Shown: piece by piece, positions 10,823 through 22,959 of the stretch | Position numbering within the stretch: position 1 is the first letter of the stretch | Layout of the letters: every line of letters starts with the position of its first letter | Assembly: GCA_017590115.1 (NCBI GenBank) | Contig: JAGGNK010006559.1 | Coordinates: 12,044,162-12,108,161 of the forward strand | Source: Montifringilla adamsi | Taxonomy: Eukaryota; Chordata; Aves; Passeriformes; Passeridae | Reading direction: 5' to 3' | Length of the DNA: 64,000 bases | Translations under genes and position numbers: made by a program | The notes under the pieces: model-generated | Told to the model about the DNA's origin: nothing | Database searches by the model: none | The model's input: only the letters and a program-made list of their open reading frames with translations

Positions 10823-11335
10823 CCCCCGGCTTCTCTGCACCGCTGTTGCGGCGGCCAGGCTGGGAACAGCCGGCGCGGGAAATCCGCCGACCCCCGCGGG
10901 GATGGGGACAGAGCCAGGAGACCCGGGATACCCTCAGCCCCTGCCCCGGGCTCCCCACGCAGCAGCAGCATCTCGGAGGCGGGGTCGGCGCCGCTCCTCC
11001 TTGCCCGCACCTGATGCTCACGCCGTTTGCAACAAGAAAAGTGCGTCTGGAAGCGCAGCCGGGGCAGGGAGAGGACGGGGGAGTGTTGGGAAGGAGGCTG
11101 TAAGTCAATTAAAAATGAAATGCAGCCCGGCATCCTGCTTTGCGCGGGTGCGGAAAAGCCGGGCGGGGGTGAGCGCAGGTCGGGCGGCAGCGGTGGCTGC
11201 GTGCCCGCGGCTCCGCGGCCGGGCGCGGTGGGCGGTGCGCGCCCGCGGAACCGGGCTGCCCGCTGGGACCGGACGGGTCTGTCCCGCATCCCGGGATCTG
11301 CCGGCGGGCTGGGGACAGTGTTAGCATAGGCGGGA
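10320..11335. promoter_or_regulatory. CpG-rich block C
   Basis: Dense CpG and high GC, strongest from 10850 to 11320, beginning inside the tandem duplication. It may be a distal part of the NETO1 island, an alternative NETO1 first exon, or the start of a divergent plus-strand non-coding transcript. A consensus plus-strand donor GTAAGT is at 11100-11105. The long open frames on both strands look GC-driven and show no known domain. Confidence 0.65.
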
Positions 11336-13780
11336 GGCCTATTGTCTTCAGGGCACCTTTTAATGAGGTGGGTACCCTTGCTGCCTTTGGGACAGCCCTG
11401 AGCAGCACAGCAGCTATTCTGGAAGGTGACTGATGAGGAAGCCTGGGTATTTATTTATGCATTTTTAAAATTCGTTTGTTTATTTATTTTTCCCAGTAAA
11501 AAGCTGTGTTTTAATAAAAAGCTTTAGTGGGTGTTTTCAGCCTGTGGGTGGTCTGCCCCATACTCTGGAATGAAGACTGTATCTGCCATCACTGCTCACG
11601 ATTGCAGGCAGTCAGCAATAACAGCGTGCACATTAGGGTAAGTCAGAGGTGATCTTGGCTAGCAGGATTCACCCATTCAACCAGCCAGCCAGCCATCAGC
11701 CCAGCCAGCCTGACTGAGCTCTTAAAAATCCTGTGGGGTGAGAAGGGCACAGGGTTTTGCTACAGGGCTGTGAGTAAGCTCCTTATAATAAGGGATATAG
11801 AAGATATAAGACTTCATGAAAGCATTCACGTGTTTTGTGTAATCCATCTTGCCATTAGCAACATCAAGTTTGCAGCTGTTAATCTCAATAAACTGTCCTA
11901 CTCTGCTTTCTAGCCCTCTCAGCACTTTCTCTGACCTTCCTTATTCTCATCCACAATGAGTTGCAGAACTTTATTTGTAGAGTAATTGAAAGACACCTGA
12001 TTTATCTGTAGGATAAACTTCTATACAGGTGTGCAGACTATCTTAAGGAACAGTAGAGTAACAGAAAAAGGGTAGTGTTGAAAACAGTCATACAAATGTT
12101 TATAGACAGTCAGATGTTTCTTCTGCAGGATGATGCAGACATCCATATGGCTAAGTTTCAAGTTATAGTTACTTAAAAAAAGGTAATAGAACAAGTAGGC
12201 ACAAAACAGCTGATTTTGCTGTTCTGGGAAATGTGCTGTGTCACATCACATAACAGTGAGCTTCACATTTTTCCTTTTCTGGAATAGGATGCTTTCAGTT
12301 TTAAAATTCCTAGATCTTTTATTGTCACTCATAATTTTAAGGACACCATTGCAATAGTATGGAGAAATAGAAAGTAGTACATACCAAGTGTGTTTATGCC
12401 AAAATATAATCAGTAACCATCATTATGGAGGGAGACATCCACAAAATAAATGAGGCATGACCACAATGGCCACTGAGTGTTCTCATTAGCAATGAGACCT
12501 TAAGGAGATATCTCAGGATCTACATCACTGAATGCTAAAAGCTTATGCAAAAGTGTTTATAAGCAAGTACCCAGGGTTTGCAATTTAGAGACTGTGCAAA
12601 ATTGCTTTCTGCCTCAGTAGATATCACTTCTGTAGAGAGTTTGAAATTTTAGACTTCATACAACTACTAAAATGTTCACCACCATCTTTTTTTGGCTTTA
12701 TGTCTCATTTTGTTGCAAGATCTCTTTATGTGAGTTTTGGTAAATGGTCTTTCTAGTAAACTAGTAACTCATGCTCTTAGGTGGGCGCATCTTCCATTAC
12801 CGTGGAATTCTATGGCTAAATTTTTATAAATTTAGTGTGCATTTTTACATCCCTATTTACCCAATTGCCAGAACCTTACATTTCTACTAGACAGTAAATT
12901 TAAAAAGGAAGAAAAGGACTGACATTTAATAAAACATGAAATGTTTTTAAAAAATGGGAAAGCCTAATAACCATAAACAATTATGTCAAATCGCATCTTA
13001 GTAGTGTTAGGAAGACTTTGGATTTACTTGGTAAAAGTCCTATTGATTTTTAAATGAGTTTAAGTGTTTTTTTAAGTTTTGCATTTTTCTTAGAGTAACA
13101 AGATTGGCTTATTTTATTATATGGAATCACAACTACACTTTTAGATTAGAAATGTACTTTTCTTATTTCTGTATTGGTTGTCAGCTGAATTTTGTTTTTA
13201 AAAATAAGCAAGAAAACCCAACACAATTATATTCCTTGATTCAGTACATACAATTCTTTGTAGTTTTAAACCATCCATTACATGGCAGTCTGTTCATATA
13301 GCACAATTTGTTGGCCTCTCTCTTTCACATTCACACCTGAATTTTTCTATTGATTTTTAGAGCAATATGTTTGAACCCAGAATATTTTATTCAGCAAGAC
13401 ATGAAGCATTTCCTTCTTGTTTTCTGACATCTTTAGGCCAGCCTAAGACACTGATCAGCCTGAGAATGGTTGGTTTGGCAGAAAGGAGATCACTCATTTA
13501 TAGACCAGTTTAAGCACTGTGAAACATTTCCAGATCTAGATTACAAGATGAAAAAAGATAAATAAGCATGAAAATATCTAACATTTTTGTCCAAAACAGT
13601 AGTGTATAAACTTCTATTGAGATCTAAGTGAAGAACTGGACAGTTTTCTTCAACAGATAGAAAAAAAACCTTTTTCCTCTGAATGGTGTTATGCTGGTGT
13701 TTCAGTGACAAGAAAATAAAAGAAAAATTCTGCTTTACTGTCCCCACTTCCGTGGTTGGCCTATAAGTTTGTATGTCAAA
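11336..13780. other. Intergenic, upstream of NETO1
   Basis: AT-rich unique sequence. A short CCAG repeat lies at 11681-11711. No exon, RNA gene or clear transposon was recognised. Confidence 0.6.
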
Positions 13781-13784
13781 AGCA

Positions 13785-13890
13785 GAAGTCCTGGGCAACT
13801 GGCTGTAAGTGGCCCTGTCTAGGCAGGGGGTTGGACAAGACAGTCTCCAGAAGTCCCTTCCCACCTCAAACACTATGATACTTTGAGTCT
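13785..13890 (+). mobile_element. CR1 3'-end fragment
   Basis: The stretch 'gcagggggttggacaagacagtctccagaagtcccttcccacctc', followed by 'actatgatactttga', matches the CR1 3' UTR and its terminal 8-bp repeats. It is a 5'-truncated, moderately diverged non-LTR retrotransposon tail. Confidence 0.85.
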
Positions 13891-15637
13891 GTAAACAGTG
13901 GACGACAATGGATCATAAAGTGGAGGAACAGTTTCAGTGAGAAAAAGAAACTCCTTACCATTGAGGACTGACTTGGCTTGCTTCTGGTTGTAGTGTGTAA
14001 GAAGATAAGACAATATATCTCGATTATTTTCTCCTTGAACCAGAGGAGATTATTCAGTCTCTGTTAAAATGGTAAATTAGTCACAGTTAAAAATTCCCCA
14101 GCATGGAGGAACCTTAGGTAAATTACTTCATATCTTTCTCAATTAAATTCTTTTTTGTGAAAACAAAACCTGCCCAGCATTTGGCCATCCTTTCTTGGCT
14201 GCTTTGGATAGTCTTGTCTTATCCCAGCTCTGCCATTGACAACTGTTCTAACTATAGTCCATAAAAACTAAGCGAATTAATTCCTCTGTGTAGATAAAAG
14301 ACTGAAAGGATTCAAAATAGCCACTAGTTTCTCCCACATTTTCAACAAAAGATTCCTTGAACTGGAAGAAACAGCACAGTTATGAAATGGAGATGGCGCA
14401 GGCTTCCTTATTTATGGAAAGAAATCTATGCTTCTGAGGGTGGGAAGGAAGAAATACGAGAGTGGTATTTCTCTTCTTTATGCCTTCTTTAAAAACTTTT
14501 TTGATTCTGTGCTGTCATGTGTAATCACAGATGCACTTTTTGCCACAATTTCTTTGTGAATGATTTTTTTTTTCTAGAACGTAGCAAATCCAAACTACAG
14601 TCTCAGTATAACACATACACAGTGTGACATTTGAAAACACTGAAATGAATCATCAAGCTGATCAGCACATCTACATTCATGGTTTAGTTCAGAAAAAAAA
14701 TATGCTTCTAAAATGAATCTCCCAATTGCCCTCACTTACCGCATTTTGGATTGCAAATTGGAGAAGACTTTGAGTGTGTGAGCTGTTTTTCTTATAGATG
14801 AAACTAAGCTGAGAGATGTGTTCCTAGAGCAGTCTGTTTTCTAACTTCTAAAGGGCACGCAGCCCCACAGGAGCAAAGTAAAACTAGTGCTAAATAAATA
14901 CAGGTACAGAGCAGGCATGGAGAACTCAGTGCCAACCATTTCACCTTCCAGATAGGCTCCTTTTGCCCTGAATTGCATATCAATATGGATTTATTCAGTA
15001 TTTCTTTCAACAGTGCTAGTAGCTGAAACATGAAAAACTGAAATATATTCCATTCTTTTGTGATGAAACACTTACAGAGAGGCATAACATATATTTTCCT
15101 GTGTGATATCAGGATAATGGAACCTTTTAGTCCCTTAAAATCACATCTTTCCTCTTATCCATTTTCTGGTCATTCAAAAATTGTCTCTTGTAAGTGCAGA
15201 AGGACTTTGGGTCTGCACTCTTGCAACAAATGTGTTCCTGAATACGGCACATTTAGAACATCTCTTCTGACACAGTTTTCTTGAAAATTGAAGTGTATTT
15301 CCATTCTGCAAACCAGTCTGTGGAATAACCCTTAAATAAGAGAAGAAAGCTGTTTAAACAAGTAATGAAGAAAAATCTGACACTTTTCAACTGCAGTTTT
15401 TTATAATTAGTCTTGTATTTAATAAGTGCAACTTGGATTTACATGACACCACACAATTTCAATGGATAAAAGACTTCTCTTCTACAGGACACTGTTATTT
15501 CTTCTTCTCTTTTTTTTCTTTTATCCTGTTTGATTAGTGTCACTTTGAAATGGAATGAATTAAAAAGTAATTTTTTTGGGGTGATACAAGAATAGGCAAG
15601 GTTGCCTACTGTACTCAGTTTTCTTTCTTTATTTAGG
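13891..15637. other. Intergenic, no gene seen
   Basis: AT-rich. The part at about 14170-14300 (cccagctctgccattgac...) faintly resembles a MIR/L2 head but is too weak to call. Nothing else was recognised. Confidence 0.5.
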
Positions 15638-15639
15638 AT

Positions 15640-15947
15640 GGTGGTCTCCAAAATGTGGGGATAATGTGGACTAGTAGAGTGTATAATACAATACATTGGG
15701 CTGCAGAAAGAATTTTTTTTACACCATTAATAAACAAAACAAAAAAACCCTTTTTTTTTAAGTTTTTTTGGTTCTTCACTATCTCATCCTTCTTAATTTC
15801 TATTTTTGTATGTGGTTTATAAATTCAATGCATTAGTACAGTGGTCTGTGTATGTATTTTATAAATAAATAAATAAACATATATTGGGCCGCATGCTTAA
15901 AAATCTCTTACTAATGTTTGCAACCAAAAAAAGTTTGAAGAACACTA
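15640..15947. mobile_element. Probable hAT-type non-autonomous DNA transposon remnant
   Basis: The left end reads GTGGTCTCCAAAATGTGGGG. The right end, read on the minus strand, is GTGTTCTTCAAACTTTTTTTGG. These are imperfect inverted termini resembling hAT/Charlie-type ends (CAGTGGTTCTCAAACT...), about 300 bp apart. The interior is AT-rich with a (TAAA)n patch near 15863. No clear 8-bp target duplication was seen, so the ends are approximate. Confidence 0.45.
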
Positions 15948-18900
15948 AAGTTCTGCCAGCTATCCCCTGTGAAGCAAACAGCATTTCCAAAAGTGCTAGC
16001 TCAGATTCCACATTTAAGACAGAGATAAATTTGTCACTTAAATTAAGACTTTTAAGAACCTTTAATTCTACCATTTCAAGAACAAGAGCAATTCAGAAGG
16101 TGGGGGGTGTTTGGTTTTGTTTGGTTAGTTGTTTTGGTTTTTTTTTCATTCACATGTTGATGATTTGATTTATGAATTAAACACAGACATGTTGCTATCT
16201 GAAAGAGCTCAGGAAAATCCATACCTGTTATTGGCAAAGCCTAGAAGAAAGCTGTTGAACAGGAAGATCCAAAAAAAAAAAATTTCACTTTTCCAGGTCA
16301 TCTAGTAAGAATTTTGTGATTACTATTCTCTGGCTAAAATAACTAACATCAAATAAAACCCCCCAGAAATAGTCAAAAGAACAAGAAAAAATGATAAATA
16401 ATCTGTTTTCAAAGAAATGACTGTGAGAGCACATGAAACTCATGGCAAATCTTCCAAAGATTTTATTCTGAATCATTTATCACAAGCTAAGAATTTGAAG
16501 ACAACAGTGGAAGATAAACCATGGGAATCTGCATAATTTAAAATTAAAACCTGAAATGGCAGAAGTTAAAAATCAGTTTTAAAATAGATAAGTTTCTTAC
16601 AAAACAACTGTGATTATTACCTAATTAAAAAAACCCCAAAAATTACTAGTTTATTATTAGCTGATTCACCTACACTTACCTCTGAGCCATCCCATTGCAG
16701 CTTTTACTGTACTCTTTTTCCTATTACTCTATTTAGGGTAAATAAACCCAAGTACTCAATGGGGGTCCCATCTGAAAACTGTATTTAGAAATAATGTGAC
16801 ATATATAGGGTCTGCATGAATCTGTTCTTCATTGTAAGAATGAAGAAGAGTACTTAAGAGAAAGTATAATTCAGTTATATAGATATTTGGATGTTTTCCT
16901 GAAATATTCTCTTTAGTACTGACAAAAGAAATTACCTCCTTAATAAGACAAAGCAGCACCATTTCTCCTACATAGTAGTGAGGAATCTTAGAAGGGTTAA
17001 TTGAAAGTTCAACTAATTCTTATTTCATTAGTGTTCCAGTGGAATGCTGTAATTAAGTGCACTTTTTTTCCCAGGGAATTGTTAATAGAGCCCAATTTAC
17101 CATTTAAGACAAATAGTCTTTTTACACTAGGGGGGCAGGGTGAGTCATATTTATTATTTACGTGGAATACTTATAATATTGTGCCATGGAAAGAAGTGGA
17201 TGAATCTTGCTCTCTTGCAGAACATTTCATTCTTGCAAGACAATAGCAGAGGTGGTGGCAAATCATATATTTTGGAGTTAAATTAGTTATTGCAAGATAC
17301 TTTGAAATTACTAATTACCGTAGACCTGGTTCAAAAAAAAAATAGCATTTATTAATAATCTCTTATGGAAAAGGAATTTGAATGCTGCATGCAATTTTCT
17401 AACTTCCAAGTCAGCACCTTTGCTATATCTAGCACATGAGTTATACACATAGTGCAAGCAGCAAAGCTACAAGTAAATAAAAGATGGACTGCAAACTAGA
17501 CTGAGATGAGGGCAGAGTGGGAAGAGTTATTTGGGAGCTCTGAATTAGAAGGAAAAGCCTGGCTTGATCGGCAGTTGTAAATCAACAAAATTTCACTGGA
17601 GATGTTGGATACACATTTGTCAGTCCAAATGAAGTCTTATTTAAAAAGACTAGCTCCTAGACTAACACATAATTTATATACTCATTGTATTGTAATTTTC
17701 TTAATCTTGAGATGGGGACAAAGGGGAAGGTTGGCAGATGATGGAAAGTGTGCATATATAAGGCAAGGAGGCACCGTCCTAATGGAGATACTTGGATATT
17801 AAGGGGTAACACTGAAGACTTTTCTCAGGTAAAATTGATTCATTACAAATATTAACTCACCAAGGAATCTGTATACATGGGGTTTTGCTTTCAGGGAAAT
17901 AGCATCAAAATATTGTAAATAAGGCAAAATGATTGCATTATGCTTTGGGGCAATATGTTACTATGCATAAAGTTGCAATTTTTCCAAGAAGGTAACTAAA
18001 AATACGGAGTCCTTCTTTGACTATTATTTACATGAACAAGTTATTACAGGTGAAGACTTTTCTGTTTCTAGTTTAAAATGCATGTCCTGTCATTTAAGTC
18101 CTGTAACACTTTTTCATAATTAACACAAATATGTTGAACCCAGCATTTTTAACACACATTTCCTGTAAAAAGTAAACTACTTCTTTCCAATGCCTGATCT
18201 CATGTAAAAATAATCATCTCTTTTTAAAGTCATAGCTTGGACAAAATTTAGTATCATTAAGTCAATAATGTTAAAATTACTTTCAGTTTCCATCTTCTGA
18301 ATGGCCTTTCATTCACAGTGTGCATATGCAAATTTTGACAGAGGTCTTCATCATTAAATGAATAGTATGCTCTTGCACATGACAGTTTTTTAAATTGCAG
18401 TTCATCTTTCCCAGTGCATTCTGCATCAGCCTACTAAACTGAATAGCCTCAAGTTTAGCTATTCTATTTTAAAACTGTCAAACATTATTAGCAGAGCAGA
18501 GAAGCAGTTCAAAAAGTAATTAATTCCAGGGCTTAGAGTAAACTGCTATTTTAATTAAAAGAACACTAAATACTAATGTCCTGATTCTTTGTACTTAGAA
18601 CGTGAAATAAAAAAGTCTAAACCACTTATATTTAATACATTTTAAATACAAGTTGAAATAGATGTGGAAGGCACATCTCCTGTTCCTGCTCCTTATAAGC
18701 TGACTGAAAAAAAAGGAAAATATTATATGTCATATATTGGTTCTGTTGTGCCATTTTTCATATTGATTCTCTTCCAGTCTGTGCTGAGTAGGAATATCAA
18801 CAGTTACACCACAATTGCACAGTGTAGGATGCCAGACCTCAGCTGTGCAGTTGTGACTATTGCCACCTATAAGCCCACAGAAGGTATGAGGTTCAAAACA

Positions 18901-19044
18901 CAGAAGACGTGAGGTTCTCTTTTGAAGCCTTGAAGTGATTTCTATGCTTTGCAAATTTACAACTGCCATCTTGTGCAGACTTTAAATGATACACAAGGAA
19001 GGCACTTGACATGTGAAGAAGCACTGTTCAGAGCACTAGAACAG
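15948..19044. other. Intergenic, no gene seen
   Basis: Unique AT-rich sequence. Motif-dense patches at about 17030-17110 and 18280-18620 contain homeobox-type (TAATTA) and octamer-type motifs. No exon was supported. Confidence 0.5.
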
Positions 19045-19191
19045 AGTTGGTGAGGTCTCCTCCTCTGGAGCTATTCAAATCCCTCCTGGAAGTGATCCTG
19101 TGCAATGTGCTGCAGGTGACCCTGTTTAGCAGTGGGGTTAGATGACCTCCAGAGGTCCCTTCCAACCCTCATCATTCTGTGATTCTGTGAA
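19045..19191 (+). mobile_element. CR1 3'-end fragment with terminal 8-bp repeats
   Basis: The CR1 tail runs from 'gtctcctcctctggagctattc' to 'gatgacctccagaggtccc' and 'ttccaaccc', ending in tandem attctgtg/attctgtga units. It is 5'-truncated and well preserved, and is the clearest avian marker in the window. Confidence 0.93.
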
Positions 19192-19824
19192 ACAGGACTT
19201 TTAGGCAGTTTGGTTTTTACTACAACTTTACAGTCTCACATCTTTGGTGTGCCTCTCTCTTCATGGAGCAGCTGAAGTCTGCAGTTATGTCTGCAGTGTG
19301 CCACAGAGCACAGCGTGGCTGGTCCTAAACAAGCGCTGATTCCCTCACTGCCTCCATCAGGATCTCAGATGGATCATCATCACCATGGCCTGAAGAGGCT
19401 TGAGCTACAAGGCCCCCATGAGACCAGGGCTGATTCTCTGGAACAGGAGGCTGCGTGTACCACATGGTGGTGTTAGCACTGCTGGGGCTAGCTCAGGTAT
19501 CCATGTACAGATGTTTGCACAGCACAGTTCTGCCTCACTGCTGATGTCTGTGATGCTCGTCTCACCTCGGAGCTGAACTGCAGTAATGCAATACTTGTCA
19601 CCACAAAGACATGTGGAGAAAATTCCAGCTTGTGCAAGATGATTGACAAGGACACTATGTCAACTAGTCAGACTATGTTTCTCCTTCCCTCTCCACAATA
19701 CCTGACTCTCTATAATTTCTAATTAAGCTGTTACTTTATGGCCAGGAACCCAGGAAAACTAAAAGATTGATTCAAATTTTGGTAAGGAAGACACAGACAA
19801 CAAGCTTAATCATCTAGTTAAAAA

Positions 19825-19922
19825 TGAAACATAACAAAACAAAACGAAAGAAAACGAAACAAAACAAAACACAAAACAAAGAAAACCACAAAACAAAATA
19901 ATAAAAAAAAAAAGCAAAACAC
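19825..19922. repeat. AAAAC-type low-complexity tract
   Basis: Irregular AAAAC/AAAG units with almost no T. The long minus-strand Phe-rich open frame here is a by-product. Confidence 0.9.
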
Positions 19923-20370
19923 TCCACCCAACCCAAAGCCTAAAATTTTATCACAGATTATATGTCTAGCCTGCAGGAACATCTGATAAAATTTAAGTAA
20001 CTGTTGCAAAATTTCGTCAGCCCCATGAAGGAAATGACAGAAAAATACTCCCCTTTCTTCCCAGCTACAAGGTTCAGCACTTTGGCCTTACCTTCTCTAA
20101 AACTTTTAAAGATTTGGACAGAAAAGCTGCATCTGAAATCTGCAAAATTCTGATTCAAGAGTTTTTGGTTTTTCTCTTTCTGATTTAGACTAAAGACTTA
20201 AATTAAAGGTGCTGCATCCTAAATAATTATCAAGAGCTTGACCATAGGGTTTTGTTTTATATATTTAAACTTCCTGGAAAATCCAGTGCTGGACATAAGA
20301 ATCTTTTGGTGTTCTGGACACTTGAGCCAATGTTCTTTGCCACCTCCAGACAAAATTTCATGTCAATATT

Positions 20371-20440
20371 GGTTTTTTGGGTTTTGTTTTGTTGGGGTTT
20401 TTTTGTTTGTTTGTTTGGTTGTTTTGTTTTGTTTTTTCTT
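20371..20440. repeat. TTTTG/TTTG low-complexity tract
   Basis: Irregular T and G units, including tttgtttgtttg. It is the strand complement, in composition, of the AAAAC tract about 500 bp upstream. Confidence 0.9.
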
Positions 20441-21749
20441 CTGGCAGAAAATTTAGTCTGAATTATCATGGTATTATATGAGACAATTTTTTTTTTCACC
20501 TGCACTATGGCCACCTGGCATGTTAATATTGGTCCAGTGTTACCAGTATGAGAAAAAATCCTGGAAGGATTATCAAGTATTAAGGTTTATCTCAAATGTT
20601 TTAGCATTTTTAATTTTAGGATCCATTCTCAATTTCTTTTACTTTTATAAGCTTTATCCACCTGCATAAGCTTTTTTTTTGTCAAGTATCTGATTCTGTC
20701 TTTATAAGAATGTCAAGAATGGCTGAAACATTTCTCGGTCTAATATAAAGAAATAAAATTCTGTTAATTAATTCTTTATCTGAAATATTTTTAGAGGCCT
20801 TTCTTTACATAGAAGAATATTAATTTAATTTAAATTTTTGATTCTTCATGCAAGTAATTACAGTATTAAATGTCGATACAAATTTGACCAAATTGGAAAC
20901 ACAGAAGGGCTATCTTCTAAACAGTGCAAACGAGGGAGGAGAAAAGCTATATATGAAAGGACTAACACATAACTGAAAGTAGGCTTCTTCTAGATGGTGC
21001 TATTGCTTTGCTGTTGTGTGAAAAAAAAATCTTTTTAGAGGAAAATAGATTGTGATAAATTAATTAAGATCTATATTGTTGCTATACAAATGAGAAACAT
21101 TATCAGGATATAAAATAATCTCACACATAGCATACCTGACTTCTAAGTGTATGTTATATTTATGTTTTCAAGTGCTTTTTAAGGTAATTTCCAATTTCAT
21201 ATATATTGTCATATCTAAATTACTCTGCATCAATTAACACAATCACATGATTTTATCTTTAACATTTATGCCAAAATGAGGCTTTGACCACAGAAAACTA
21301 CCATTTTTCCACTGGCAGTATTAAAAGGCTTGAAAGACTCATAAAACTCTCTAGGATTTGCATGTACCTACTGCTAATCAGATGACCCGCCCATCAGTCC
21401 AAATTGAGCGAGGTCACATAGGAAAAGATCTATATTACAGAAATGTTCTATAAAGAACATTTTATAGAGGTATTTATATTTATTAATATTTGTAGCATAC
21501 CACTCAATTCCTAAAGATCAGCATGTGTTTCCCCTCCGTTCAGATGCCTAATTTCTTTATATGGATTTAAGAATGAAGACTTCAATGAAAATAAATTGAG
21601 TGATTCAGTAGTATAAGTGTTCAGAAAAGCTGTTGTTCAAAATCACTTACCTGGCAAAAGTCCCAGGAAGACAGCATTGGTGTAATCTATTCAAAACATT
21701 ATATTGCTCCTTTACTGCATCTCAAAGCTTTTATTGTATTTATTTTCAA

Positions 21750-21990
21750 ATCTTCATGGAATCATAGGGAAATAAAAATGAAAGAGCCTTTAAGAGGTCA
21801 CTAAGTTCTCTGGCACAAGGCTAGATGAGCTATATATTTGTCATTCCTGATACACGTTTATGTAGCCTGTCCTTAAATTCTCTGTTGAAGGAGATAACAA
21901 AGTCTCAATGGGCAGTTTCTTTCCATGCTTCAGTAACCCTATGATTGCTAATATTCAACCTGAATCTTTCTTGATGCAAATCCACCATGT
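21750..21990 (-). mobile_element. Old CR1 3'-region fragment (antisense)
   Basis: It begins with 'ggaatcatagg' (complement of the CR1 end). It continues with 'gtagcctgtccttaaattctctgttgaagg', then 'caatgggcagtttctttccatgcttcagtaaccct' and 'tattcaacctgaatctttcttgatg', the order expected for an antisense CR1 3' region. It is much more diverged than the 19-kb copy. Confidence 0.7.
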
Positions 21991-22959
21991 ACTGACAAAA
22001 TGACAGGGGTCAGCTGGATGTGTTTAAGCAACAAGAGATTCCCGGCTCATGTTGCTCAGGGTGTAGTGATGCTGATCAGTTGAAGCTTACTTCCCCATTA
22101 AGGGAGCTAGATTTTGCACTTTAACATTATGATCAGTCTAGTATTTGGCTCTGAGATCACAAAAGAAAAGTATAAAACCAAAGATATCCTAAAACATCAA
22201 TGGCAGGTTTAACACTCAGAGTTCTTCCCTCTAAATCACCTGCAGAGAAAGAGTTTGCTGAAGTACTGGCTCTTCAAGCTTCTGTGTGGGATACTCTAAG
22301 TGATTTCTCAGTGGTCTATGAGGTATTTTAGTTTTAGCTAAGTTACACCACTTGTGCTATTTGTGGATGGGGTATTACAGGTGATACAATTTCTGATTGT
22401 ATCTGAGGTATTCTGAGGTGATTTAAAAGTTAATTTAAGAATACTCTAAGTCATAGAGTGCTGATGGGTGGGGTTTTTTTGTTTGTTTTTGGTTTTGTTT
22501 TTTTTTTTTTTTCCACATTATATCTGTATACTGCCCTTAAATGCTTTTGGAAATACATTTTAAAAAGTGAGCTGAAATTCATCACTAAATTGTCTTTACC
22601 CTTGCAAAATGAATTATTTCTATTTTAAAAGTCCTACTGAAGAGGTTTAATTTCCACAGTAAGTCTGAATGAAATCATAATCTCACTTATTTCATTTAAT
22701 GAAATGCTGCATTTCCCAAAATAAGCCACCACGAGTCACATTCACATTCTGAGTTACGAGATGAAAATTTTAATAGGATTAATATTGGATTTCATACTAC
22801 TTTCAAAATCTGAAATACATGATGTAGGGGAAAAGGGAATATGTTCATTCAGTTTTCATTTCTTCATAGTTTAATGAAAACCTGACAAATCAGATATATA
22901 AAGCAGATACAGACAATAAATAGAATATGTGAGAACACTAAGGTTTTATCAGAAAAAGA
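21991..22959. other. Intergenic, no gene seen
   Basis: Unique AT-rich sequence with a G/T-rich then poly-T tract at about 22470-22512. Confidence 0.5.

Larger units (their letters stand above)
19192..21749. other. Intergenic with low-complexity tracts
   Basis: The part at about 19200-19640 has higher GC than its neighbours and may be an unidentified repeat. An A/C-rich AAAAC-type tract is at about 19825-19922, and a T/G-rich TTTTG/TTTG tract at 20371-20440. No gene was seen. Confidence 0.5.

Noticed and set aside
10488..11408. Open frames of 100-237 codons on both strands in CpG block C
   Set aside because: Composition artefacts: several mutually overlapping frames stay open at once, partly because the tandem duplication repeats the same sequence. 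No domain, codon signal or splice structure was recognised.
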